In this document: positions 18,900 through 33,096 of the stretch, piece by piece
How positions within the stretch are numbered: the stretch's first letter is position 1
Layout of the letters: each line of letters opens with the position of its first letter
NCBI GenBank assembly: GCA_016719385.1
Contig: JADJZA010000011.1
Coordinates: 182,007 to 246,006, forward strand
Length of the DNA stretch: 64,000 bases
Direction: 5' to 3'
DNA from: Candidatus Microthrix subdominans
GTDB taxonomy: Bacteria > Actinomycetota > Acidimicrobiia > Acidimicrobiales > Microtrichaceae
Position numbers and translations under genes: made by a program
Notes under the pieces: generated by a model
What the model was told of the DNA's origin: nothing
The model's input: only the letters and a program-made list of their open reading frames with translations
The model's database searches: none

Positions 18900-21350
18900 T
18901 CAGCCCCCGGCGGGGGCGAGGCCGGCCGAGTCGTTGCCGGTCGGGGGCTGTTCGGTTGACGCGGCGGGCTCGACCCTGATCTCGACGGTCCGGTCCTCCG
19001 GCGGCGCAGCGCCGGGGCCGGGCGTCTGGCTCCAGACCGTTCCGGGGCCGACCGCTGCTCCGGTGGCGTCCACCGTGCCCGCCGGGGCGGCGGTGGCGGC
19101 TTCGGCCACCTCGAACCCGGCCTGCTTGAGCAACTGCTTGGCATCGGTGGCGCTCAGGCCGAGCAGCGAGGGGACCGCCTGGGTGCCGGGCGCCGCCTCG
19201 ATCGACACCTCGGCGCCCCGGGTCAGTGTCCGCCCGGGGAGCGGGCTCTGGTTGACGACCGCACCGGGTTGGTTTTGAGGATTCGGCAGCAGCTCACGGA
19301 AGGTGACGACCAGGCCGAGTTCCTCCAAGCGGGCCAGCGCATCGCGTTGGCCCCGGCCCCGCACATCGGGCATCTGGACGACGTCGGGCGGCTCCAGCGG
19401 TTCGAACTGGCGAACCTCGGGGATGGTCGGTTGCGGCTGCTGGGGGATCGGCTGGGTGAAGGGCGTCGGTGGGGTGAGCGCCAGTGCCTGCTTCATGAAG
19501 TCGGCCCAGATCTGTGCCGGTACCTTGCCGCCCTGCACCGACCCGAGGTCCTTGGGGCTGACCGGGCGGCCGTCCGGGCCCTTGATCGACTGGGAGTAGC
19601 CAACCCACACCGCCGTGGCCAGGTCGGGGGTGTAGCCGACGAACCAGGCGTCGGAGTTGGCCCCGCTCTTCAGCTCCACCGTGCCGGTCTTGCCCGCCTC
19701 GGGTCGTCCGATGTCGGCGTTGGTCTTGCCGGTGCCCTTGGTGATCACGCCGGTGAGGATGCGACTCTCCTCGAAGGCGACTTCCGGTTCGAGCACCTTC
19801 CTCTGGCGGTGCTGGTTCTGGTACATCACCGAACCGTCCGCCTTGGTGATGCGGGTGACGAGCACCGGATCGACTCGGATGCCCCGGTTGGCGAACGTCG
19901 AATAGGCCGAGGCCATCTCCATGACGGTCGAGTTGTAGGTGCCGAGGGTGATCGTGGCGTTGACGCTGCCGTCGCGCTCCTTGAGCTGGTTCTGCCCGAT
20001 ACCCAGGTCGTAGGCGGTCTCGCGGATCTTCTGGGGGCCAAGCACCCGGGAGGCCAGGTGGGCGAAGCAGGTGTTGGATGAGAAGGCTGCGCAGTCCTCG
20101 AGCGTCGCCGACCCGCCCAGCCCGCCGCCGCCCGACGGACACCAGTTGCCGAAACAGGTCTGGCTGGGGGAGGGGAACCGATCGCCGGCCTTGATGCCCT
20201 GCTTGAGAGCGGTGGCCAGCGTGATGCCTTTGAAGCTCGACCCGGTGGGCCGACCACCGCCGACCGCCAGGTTGACCTTGGCGTAGTCGGTGTCACCGAA
20301 GTAGTCCTTGCCACCCACCATCGCCTTGACGTACCCGGAGCGGGGCTCGATCGTGACCAGCGCGGCATCGGGGTCGTGGGAGCCATCGTTTGGATCACCC
20401 TCGAAACCCGGGTTGGGCAGCCGGCCGGCGATCGCCGCTTCGGCCTGGGCCTGCGTGTTGAGGTCGAGGGTGGTGTAGATGCGCAGTCCGCCGCCGTAGA
20501 GCAGTTCGGCGCGTTCGGCCCGGGTGGTCCCAAACTCCGGGTTGTCGAGAAACCACTCCCTCACTTCGGAGACGAAGTGCCCGGCGGGGAAGGCGGCCTG
20601 GCCCGGCGAGGTGCCCTTGGGGATCACGCCGAGGGGGGAGGACTTGGCGGTCTTTGCCGTCTCGGGGTTGATGTAGCCCTCGGAGAGCAGCTCACCGAGC
20701 ACCACGTTGCGTCGCTTGGTTGCATCTTCGGGGCGCTTGTAGGGGTCGTGCATCGTCGGGGACTGAACGATACCGGCGAGCATCGCCGATTGGGCCAGGT
20801 CGAGGCCGTTGGCCGACTTCCCGAAGTAGGTGTTGGCCGCCGCTTCGATGCCGCTGGCGCCGTTGCCGAAGTACACCGTGTTCAGGTACAGCTCCAGGAT
20901 CCGCTCCTTGGAGTAGGTGCGCTCGATCTCGATCGCCAGCGATGCCTCCTCCAGCTTGCGGCTGAGGGTCTCCTCGTCACCGAGCAGTGCGTTCTTTACG
21001 TACTGCTGGGTGATCGTCGAGCCGCCCTGGGACACCCCGCCGGCCTCGTTGTTCTCCTTGACCGCACGAGCGATCGCCCGGGGGTCGACCCCGTTGTGCT
21101 CCCAAAAGCGCCGGTCTTCGATCGACACGATGGCGTTCTGCATGTTGGTCGACACCTGATCGAGCGGAACGCTGATGCGGTTCTGGTCGGCTTGGAGGGT
21201 GGTGATGCGCGTGCCGTTGGCGTCGAAGACCGCCGAGGTCTCGGCGGTGTCGGGCAGTGGGATGGGGAGGGCGCGCTTCTCGGTCGTGCACGAAGCGAGC
21301 GATCCGGCAACGACGACAAGGACTGCAAGGATGGTCAAGGGGCGGCGCAT
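18900..21350 (-). CDS. Class A penicillin-binding protein with PASTA domains and a lipobox
   Basis: This 816-residue bifunctional peptidoglycan synthase has a GT51 glycosyltransferase domain (about 45-220; EDRRFWEHNGVD, GGSTITQQYVKN), a transpeptidase domain (about 270-610; SSFK, SSN, KTGT) and two PASTA domains (about 655-790). The N-terminus MRRPLTILAVLVVVAGSLASC ends in lipobox L18-A-S-C21, so this PBP may be lipid-anchored instead of held by a transmembrane helix. The C-terminal tail is Pro/Ala-rich. It is divergent from tyrS. Confidence 0.93.
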   Translation of the reverse strand: MRRPLTILAVLVVVAGSLASCTTEKRALPIPLPDTAETSAVFDANGTRITTLQADQNRISVPLDQVSTNMQNAIVSIEDRRFWEHNGVDPRAIARAVKENNEAGGVSQGGSTITQQYVKNALLGDEETLSRKLEEASLAIEIERTYSKERILELYLNTVYFGNGASGIEAAANTYFGKSANGLDLAQSAMLAGIVQSPTMHDPYKRPEDATKRRNVVLGELLSEGYINPETAKTAKSSPLGVIPKGTSPGQAAFPAGHFVSEVREWFLDNPEFGTTRAERAELLYGGGLRIYTTLDLNTQAQAEAAIAGRLPNPGFEGDPNDGSHDPDAALVTIEPRSGYVKAMVGGKDYFGDTDYAKVNLAVGGGRPTGSSFKGITLATALKQGIKAGDRFPSPSQTCFGNWCPSGGGGLGGSATLEDCAAFSSNTCFAHLASRVLGPQKIRETAYDLGIGQNQLKERDGSVNATITLGTYNSTVMEMASAYSTFANRGIRVDPVLVTRITKADGSVMYQNQHRQRKVLEPEVAFEESRILTGVITKGTGKTNADIGRPEAGKTGTVELKSGANSDAWFVGYTPDLATAVWVGYSQSIKGPDGRPVSPKDLGSVQGGKVPAQIWADFMKQALALTPPTPFTQPIPQQPQPTIPEVRQFEPLEPPDVVQMPDVRGRGQRDALARLEELGLVVTFRELLPNPQNQPGAVVNQSPLPGRTLTRGAEVSIEAAPGTQAVPSLLGLSATDAKQLLKQAGFEVAEAATAAPAGTVDATGAAVGPGTVWSQTPGPGAAPPEDRTVEIRVEPAASTEQPPTGNDSAGLAPAGG

Positions 21351-21454
21351 TGCTCCCTATTGTGGCGGGGGCGGCACCCGATGGGTGTGCACCCCGGCTA
21401 CAGGCGCACTGTTCACAGGTGCCATCGGTCAATTGGGCCAGGTCCCAACGGCGG

Positions 21455-21493
21455 GTTCACCCAGGTCGCTCCGCCTCGTTCACCCGGGTCGCT
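21455..21493 (+). repeat. 16-bp direct repeat upstream of tyrS
   Basis: GTTCACCC(A/G)GGTCGCT occurs at 21455-21470 and 21478-21493, 23 bp apart, in the 155-bp gap between the divergent PBP and tyrS genes. It ends 12 bp before the tyrS ATG. No T-box leader is visible. It could be an operator or simply a local duplication. Confidence 0.6.
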
Positions 21494-21505
21494 ACGCTCG
21501 GCTGC

Positions 21506-22858
21506 ATGACTGTGGACGCCCCCGGCACCGACCCGATGTCCCAACCGGTGGGCGATGCGCCGGCGTCCGGTGGGAGTTTTCGGTCGCCGTTGCTCACCGA
21601 CCTGCACGCCCGGGGGCTGATCGCCGACAGCACCGACCTCGACTCACTGGATCGCCGGCTGAGCGAAGGCCCCATCACCCTGTACTGCGGGTTCGATCCG
21701 ACAGCGGACTCGCTGCATGCGGGACACCTGCAGCAGCTGATGACGCTCGCCCGCTTCGCACGTGCCGGCCATCGCGCGCTCGTGCTCGTCGGCGGGGCGA
21801 CCGGCCGCATCGGTGATCCTTCTGGACGGGACACGGAGCGGCCCCTGCTCGACGACGACACCCTCGACGCCAACGTGGCGGCCATTCGGGCGCAGGCCAG
21901 CAAGTTTGTCGACGTCACCGAACCGGGAACGATGGTCAACAACCTCGACTGGAGCGCAGGGCTGGACCTGCTCGGCTTCCTTCGCGATGTGGGCAAGCAC
22001 GTCACCGTTTCCTCGATGCTGGCCCGCGACTCGGTCAGGTCTCGGATGGACCGCAGCGAGGGCATCTCCTTCACCGAGTTCTCCTACCAACTGCTTCAGG
22101 CCAACGACTTCCTCACCTTGTATAGGTCCGAGGACTGTGAGCTCCAGGTGGCCGGCACCGATCAGTGGGGCAATATCACCGCCGGTATCGACCTCGTCCG
22201 CAGGGTGGAGGGTGCCTCACTGCACGGCCTGACAACCCCACTGATCGTGCGATCCGACGGCAAGAAGTTCGGGAAGTCGGTTGGGGGTGCGATCTGGCTG
22301 TCGGCCGAGCAGACCAGCCCCTATGCGTTCTACCAATACTGGATGCAGATTCCCGACGACGACGTCGAGGCGCTGCTGCTCCGGCTGACATGGCTCGACA
22401 TCGAGGTCATCGACGCCATCGTCTCCGAGCACTTCGCGCAACCGCACCGTCGGGAGGGCCAACGCCGGCTGGCCCACGAGCTGACCTCGCTGGTCCACGA
22501 CGAGCAGGCGGCCCGATCCGCTGCCATCGCCAGCGAGGTGCTCTTCGGTGGTGATCCGGCTGGGCTGGATCGCGACACCCTGGGGATGCTGGCGGTCGAA
22601 CTGGAGACCACCAACGTGACGGTCGACGAGTTGGCCGACGGCCTCGACGCGGCCGACACCTTCGTCCGTGCAGGTCTGGCCCGTTCCAAAGGGGAGGTTC
22701 GCAAGAACGCCTCCGGGTTTCGGGTCAACGGACAGCCGTGTGACCTGGCCGAACCCCTTGACCGCCACGCCCTACTCGATGGGGCGGCCATCCTGCTGAG
22801 CCACGGAAAGCGACAACATCGCCTGGTGGTCCTCCGGGACGGGATCACTGTCGGCTAG
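21506..22858 (+). CDS. tyrS: Tyrosyl-tRNA synthetase
   Basis: TyrRS charges tRNA-Tyr. The 450-residue class I synthetase has HAGH at 71-74 (the HIGH motif), QVAGTDQWGNITAG and KKFGKS (the KMSKS equivalent, about 250), with a C-terminal S4 RNA-binding domain (about 385-445). ATG 21506 is chosen over upstream in-frame codons because conservation begins near SPLLTDLHARGL. About 27 extra residues precede that. It ends 0.5 kb before the rRNA operon. Confidence 0.95.
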   Translation: MTVDAPGTDPMSQPVGDAPASGGSFRSPLLTDLHARGLIADSTDLDSLDRRLSEGPITLYCGFDPTADSLHAGHLQQLMTLARFARAGHRALVLVGGATGRIGDPSGRDTERPLLDDDTLDANVAAIRAQASKFVDVTEPGTMVNNLDWSAGLDLLGFLRDVGKHVTVSSMLARDSVRSRMDRSEGISFTEFSYQLLQANDFLTLYRSEDCELQVAGTDQWGNITAGIDLVRRVEGASLHGLTTPLIVRSDGKKFGKSVGGAIWLSAEQTSPYAFYQYWMQIPDDDVEALLLRLTWLDIEVIDAIVSEHFAQPHRREGQRRLAHELTSLVHDEQAARSAAIASEVLFGGDPAGLDRDTLGMLAVELETTNVTVDELADGLDAADTFVRAGLARSKGEVRKNASGFRVNGQPCDLAEPLDRHALLDGAAILLSHGKRQHRLVVLRDGITVG

Positions 22859-23396
22859 CGGGTGTGGCCCATCCGGGTCGAGACACCAGGGTCGCTGTGA
22901 CGGACGGCTCGTCAACTCGATTGGCGGAGGAGGCGAGGGCTGTCTAGGTTCTCCCCTCGTTGCCCCGGCAACACGGACTAGCCCTCCAAGGCAGGCACTC
23001 GGAGAAACTTCCGAAAAACCTGCGAAACGACTTGACAGGGCGAGAGACAGTCCGTAAGTTAAGCAGTCGCTTGAAGCACAGCTTCGAACGGCAAACGGAT
23101 CAACGGTCCCCATCAGGTCTCCCTCCAAGGATTCCGGGATGCGCATCCGAGCAGCAACCAAGGGTTGCAGCGCTCTTTGACAACGGAATAGAGGACGCAG
23201 CGAGTGCGGGCCAAGTGCATCGACTTTGTCGATCTGCTTGGACCAATCAATTGAAGTTAGTAATACCAGCAATATGGACCGATCCCGTCTCACGGGATCG
23301 TGACGTACTGTTCCAGTTGGCAAAGGGACAACTCCCAATGCCGGCTCTTCTGATCGTCAGCTCGGTCCCCCTTTGGGGGTGTTGGGCTGTCAATCT
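22859..23396 (+). promoter_or_regulatory. rRNA operon promoter and leader
   Basis: No gene is visible here. TTGACA (23032-23037), a 17-nt spacer and TAAGTT (23055-23060) form the likely rrn promoter. A boxA-like antitermination element, GCTCTTTGACAA, lies near 23171-23183. Two leader hairpins follow: GATCCCGT/ACGGGATC at 23281-23299, and CCCCC-TTT-GGGGG near 23368-23380, just before 16S. Bases 22859-23000 show no identifiable element. Confidence 0.75.
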
Positions 23397-28222
<4,826 letters not shown>

Positions 28223-28280
28223 ACACAAGCTCGTGCTCGCAATGAAGTTCTACAAGGACGATCGTCCATACGAGGCCTAG

Positions 28281-28398
<118 letters not shown>

Positions 28399-28408
28399 TT
28401 CGAACGAG

Positions 28409-28433
28409 CGAGGGGAGCCATTGGCTCCCCTCG
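28409..28433 (+). terminator. rRNA operon terminator
   Basis: An 11-bp GC-rich stem (CGAGGGGAGCC, 3-nt loop, GGCTCCCCTCG) is followed by TTT directly after 5S. This is a typical intrinsic terminator. Confidence 0.85.
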
Positions 28434-28530
28434 TTTCGCGTCCGGGCACAATTGCTGACAGGCTCCTTCTAGCGGCGTCCGTCCGGAGTGGCGGCCATGC
28501 GTGATCAGTCGACCGTTCAGGAGAGAGCAA

Positions 28531-29667
28531 ATGGAATCCAGGGGCGACCGAGGTCGGAACCAGCCGGGGAGTCGAGGTCCTGCACGACGGGACGGTGGCG
28601 CGCGTGGAGGCGTTTCTCGTGGGCAGAGTTCCTCCCGTGGCTCGAGTGCCGGCCGTGATGCGCCTGCTTCCGACCGACGCAGCTCCGACGGACGCAGCTC
28701 TGATGCACGTCCCGGTTCCGACCGGCGTAGCTCGGATGGGCGCTCTGGTTCAGACCGTGGGCGCTCCCGCGGCCCTGACGAGCGTGGATCGCGCTCCGGT
28801 GGGCGCGACCAGCGCGGCTCCCGCCCGGGAGGACGTGACGGGCGGGGGTCGGGTTCTGGGCGCCGCACGGCCTATACGGGGCGCGGGGCCGCGCCAAGGC
28901 CCGGCTACATCCCCAATAGCGGGATCGAGGAAGCCCCGGAACGCGACGAATGGGTCGATGACGGCCCGGTTTCCAGCGGCTCGGGTCAGCGACGGCCCGA
29001 CCGTCCACGACGCTCCGCCCGAGGCGAGGCCGCCCGGTCGGCACGGTTGACGATTGCACCTGAGGCCTTCGGCCAAGCGGTCAGCCCCCGCCGAGCGGAA
29101 CGCTTAGCCCGCCGGGTGGGCGACGCAGCCGTGGCCTTCGAGGCGGACCGCTTTGAGGAAGCCAGGTCGATCCTGGGACCGATTGCTCGGGAGGCTCCCG
29201 ACACCCCCGAGGTGCGGGAGCTGCTGGGCCTGACCTACTACCGGCTGGGCCGCTGGCGCGACTCGGTGCGTGAGCTCGAGGCCTTTGGATCGCTGACGGC
29301 GAGCAACGAGCAGTACCCGGTGCTCGCCGACTCCTATCGGGCGCTCGGCCGGCACTCACGGGTGGACGAGTTGTGGCTGGAGCTGCGCGAGCAGTCACCG
29401 TCGGCCGAGCTGGTCAACGAGGGTCGCATCGTGGCCGCCGGTTCCTTGGCCGACCAGGGCCGGTTGGCCGACGCCATCCGCCTCCTGGAAAAGGGCTGGA
29501 AGGCACCAAAACGGCCCAAGGACGTCCACCTCCGCCGGGCCTATGCGTTGGCCGATCTGCTCGAGCGGGCCGGATCGGTGCCCCGTGCACGGCAGCTGTT
29601 TGCTTGGCTGTCCAACGTCGCACCGGGCTTCGCCGATGTGGACGCCCGCCTGAGCGCGCTGGGGTGA
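28531..29667 (+). CDS. TPR-domain protein with Arg/Ser/Gly-rich disordered N-terminus
   Basis: This 378-residue protein starts at ATG 28531, behind GGAGAGAG. The first ~160 residues are low complexity, built of near-repeats such as RSSDGRSSDARPGSDR and RSGGRDQRGSRPGGRDGR. The C-terminal ~210 residues are helical TPR-like repeats (for example DRFEEARSILGPIAREAPDTPEVRELLGLTYYRLGRWRDSVREL, given in part). Such RG-rich tails often bind RNA or self-associate. A TPR protein also lies between tyrS and tlyA in mycobacteria, so this position is conserved. The molecular function is unknown. Confidence 0.8.
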   Translation: MESRGDRGRNQPGSRGPARRDGGARGGVSRGQSSSRGSSAGRDAPASDRRSSDGRSSDARPGSDRRSSDGRSGSDRGRSRGPDERGSRSGGRDQRGSRPGGRDGRGSGSGRRTAYTGRGAAPRPGYIPNSGIEEAPERDEWVDDGPVSSGSGQRRPDRPRRSARGEAARSARLTIAPEAFGQAVSPRRAERLARRVGDAAVAFEADRFEEARSILGPIAREAPDTPEVRELLGLTYYRLGRWRDSVRELEAFGSLTASNEQYPVLADSYRALGRHSRVDELWLELREQSPSAELVNEGRIVAAGSLADQGRLADAIRLLEKGWKAPKRPKDVHLRRAYALADLLERAGSVPRARQLFAWLSNVAPGFADVDARLSALG

Positions 29668-29724
29668 ACGTGCCTCCGCAGTGCCGGTCTTCTACGCTTG
29701 GCGGTTCGCGGACAAGGAGTTGAT

Positions 29725-30780
<1,056 letters not shown>

Positions 30781-30781
30781 T

Positions 30782-31252
30782 ATGACGATGAACGATGACC
30801 GATTGGCCAAGCTGAACGACGCCGCCCAGAAGGCTGCCGAAACGCTCCGCGATTACCTGGAGCAGGTGACCGAGGCGCTTCGCAAGACTCCCGATCGCAT
30901 CAGCGACCGTGCGCTCGAGGCAGCCAACGAGGTGGTGGAGAGCATCCAGCCGATGGCCGAGTCGCTCCGGCCCTTCCTGGAACGGGTTCCGATGGTCGGG
31001 GACTTGGTCGCCGAGCCGCTCGAAGGGGCGGACAGCTCCGCGGCCAAGAAGGGTTCTTCGAAGAAGAAGGCCCCGGCCAAGAAGGCTCCGGCGAAGAAGG
31101 CTCCGGCGAAGAAGAAGGCTCCGGCGAAGAAGGCTCCGGCGAAGAAGAAGGCTCCGGCGAAGAAGGCTCCGGCGAAAAAGGCTCCGGCGAAGAAGGCTCC
31201 GGCCAAGAAGGCTCCGACAACGCCCACCCCGTCGAGCACGCCCGACGCGTAG
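30782..31252 (+). CDS. Histone H1-like lysine/alanine/proline-tail protein
   Basis: This 156-residue protein has an acidic, helical N-terminal half (about 1-85, predicted amphipathic) and a strongly basic tail (about 90-140) made of KKAPA units, like the C-terminal tails of HupB/H1-type nucleoid proteins. The tail suggests DNA or RNA binding, but there is no HU fold. It is adjacent to the aldolase gene and probably co-transcribed. Function unknown. Confidence 0.8.
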   Translation: MTMNDDRLAKLNDAAQKAAETLRDYLEQVTEALRKTPDRISDRALEAANEVVESIQPMAESLRPFLERVPMVGDLVAEPLEGADSSAAKKGSSKKKAPAKKAPAKKAPAKKKAPAKKAPAKKKAPAKKAPAKKAPAKKAPAKKAPTTPTPSSTPDA

Positions 31253-31286
31253 CTGCGTTGCGGCCGGTCGAGCCGGTACTCGGCAG

Positions 31287-32114
31287 ATGAGACGCCGTCT
31301 GGACCGGTCGATGGTGCGTCGCGGGCTGGCGGCCGATGTCGACTCGGCGTCCGAGCTGATCGCCGCCGGGCTGGTGCTGGTTGGAGGCGCACCGGCTCTG
31401 ACCCCGCAACGGCTGACCGACGACGGCGAGCCGGTTCGCCTCGTCGCCGACCGACGGTTTGTCGGACGTGGCGGTGACAAGCTGCGCCACGCCCTTGATG
31501 ACTGGGCGTTCGACGTCGAGGGCACACGCGCCCTCGATGTCGGATCGTCCACGGGAGGATTCACCGACTGCCTGCTCCAGAACGGAGCCGCAGCGGTCGT
31601 CGCCGTCGACGTGGGCACCCATCAGTTGCACGAGCGGCTGAGGAACGACCCTCGCGTCACGGTGCTCGAGCAGACCGACATCCGCTCGCTGGACCACGAA
31701 GCGGTCGCCGCTCCGTTCCCGATGGTGACCGTCGACGTCTCGTTCATCTCGGTGTGCTCGATCATCGAGTCGCTGGCGGCCCTGACCGCCCCCGACGGCG
31801 ATCTGGTCGTCCTGGTCAAACCCCAGTTTGAGGTTGCGCGCAGCGATGCGTCCCGCGGTCGTGGGGTGATCAGGGATCCGCGTCTGTGGCGCTCGGCGCT
31901 CGGCGCGGTCGAACGCTCCGCCGAGGATCGCGGGCTGAGGGTTGTCGGGGCTACGGTCTCGGCCGTGAGAGGCGCACAGGGCAACACCGAGTTTTTCGTG
32001 CGCTTTCGCCACGACGGTTCCTCGGAGGTGCCCGCGCTTGGCGACGGGTGGATCGACACTCTGGTGACGTCGACCAAACCCACAGACGAGGACATCGGTG
32101 CCGCCGATGGCTGA
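31287..32114 (+). CDS. tlyA: TlyA-family rRNA (cytidine-2'-O)-methyltransferase
   Basis: TlyA methylates 16S and 23S rRNA in mycobacteria, which affects capreomycin sensitivity. The 275-residue protein has an N-terminal S4 domain (about 1-60, LDRSMVRRGLAADVDSASELI) and an FtsJ-type SAM methyltransferase domain with ALDVGSSTGGFTDCLLQNGA, VTVDVSFISV and VVLVKPQFE. ATG 31287 is the first start consistent with the family; the frame open upstream overlaps the KKAPA gene and is not real. It overlaps nadK. Confidence 0.92.
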   Translation: MRRRLDRSMVRRGLAADVDSASELIAAGLVLVGGAPALTPQRLTDDGEPVRLVADRRFVGRGGDKLRHALDDWAFDVEGTRALDVGSSTGGFTDCLLQNGAAAVVAVDVGTHQLHERLRNDPRVTVLEQTDIRSLDHEAVAAPFPMVTVDVSFISVCSIIESLAALTAPDGDLVVLVKPQFEVARSDASRGRGVIRDPRLWRSALGAVERSAEDRGLRVVGATVSAVRGAQGNTEFFVRFRHDGSSEVPALGDGWIDTLVTSTKPTDEDIGAADG

Positions 32115-32988
32115 GCAGCGAACGCTGAAGCGCATCGGGGTGGTCGTCCATCAGGATCGACCGCTTGCCGCCGAGCTGGCGGCACGGGTGATCGCCTGGT
32201 CCGAGGCGCTGGGGGCGACGGTCATGTTGACCGACGCGGATGCCCGGGCGGCCGGCGCCCCCTCGCTGGCGGTCGAGAGCGAGCAGTTGGTCACCGCCGA
32301 CGTCGTCGTCGCCATCGGCGGCGATGGAACCGTGTTGCGAGCGGTCGGGATGGTGGCCGACGCCGGGGTTCCGTTGGTGGCCTTGAACGCCGGTCAGCTT
32401 GGATATCTGGCCGACGTCGCCCCCGAACGGGCGGAGTGGGCGCTCGACGAGTTGGCCGCCGGGAGGGGCCGCCTCGAGGAGCGCATGCGGGTGCAGGCGA
32501 CGGTCACTCCGGCTGCGGGCGACCCACAGACGCCGATCTCGACCCGCACCGGCCTGAACGAGGTGGTGGTCGAGCGCTCGCTGACCGGGCACACCCTGCG
32601 ACTGCGGGTGTACCTGGACGGCGAGTTCTTCACCTCCTATGTCACCGACGGGATGGTGGTGGCCACCCCGACCGGGTCGACCGCCTACGCCCTCTCAGTG
32701 CGCGGTCCGATCGTCGCCCCCACCCACCGGGCGTTGGTGATGGTGCCGGTGGCGCCCCACCTGTTGTTCGATCGGGCGATGGTGCTCGAGGCCTCGTCCA
32801 CCGTGGAGCTCGAGGTGGTCGGTCACCGTTCTGCAGTCCTGTCGGTCGACGGCCAGTCCGGAACCGAAGTGGCACCAGGCGGCCGGGTGTGCTGCTCGAT
32901 GGCGCCGGTCCCGGCCCGCTTCATCCGCTTCGAGCAGCTGCGCTTTCACGACGTCCTGAAGCGCAAGTTCTCCTTGGCCGACCGCTGA
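32107..32988 (+). CDS. nadK: NAD kinase
   Basis: Makes NADP from NAD and ATP (or polyphosphate). The 293-residue protein has the GGDG motif (VVAIGGDGTVLRAV), NAGQLGYLADV, and TPTGSTAYALS. ATG 32107 overlaps the tlyA end by 8 nt, so the genes are coupled. tlyA-nadK-recN is a conserved actinobacterial order. Confidence 0.95.
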   Translation: MAEQRTLKRIGVVVHQDRPLAAELAARVIAWSEALGATVMLTDADARAAGAPSLAVESEQLVTADVVVAIGGDGTVLRAVGMVADAGVPLVALNAGQLGYLADVAPERAEWALDELAAGRGRLEERMRVQATVTPAAGDPQTPISTRTGLNEVVVERSLTGHTLRLRVYLDGEFFTSYVTDGMVVATPTGSTAYALSVRGPIVAPTHRALVMVPVAPHLLFDRAMVLEASSTVELEVVGHRSAVLSVDGQSGTEVAPGGRVCCSMAPVPARFIRFEQLRFHDVLKRKFSLADR

Positions 32989-33096
32989 GCTACCCCCGGA
33001 ACGCCCGACCGCGACGACGACGGTCCGGCTGCGCAGCCACCAGCCGTCGCCGGGCCCCATCGGGTACCCGGGGGAGCCCTACGATGGTGGGCACCC

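Noticed and set aside
21351..21505. T-box riboswitch before tyrS
   Set aside because: The 155-nt gap lacks a T-box core and terminator/antiterminator pair; only a 16-bp direct repeat is seen.
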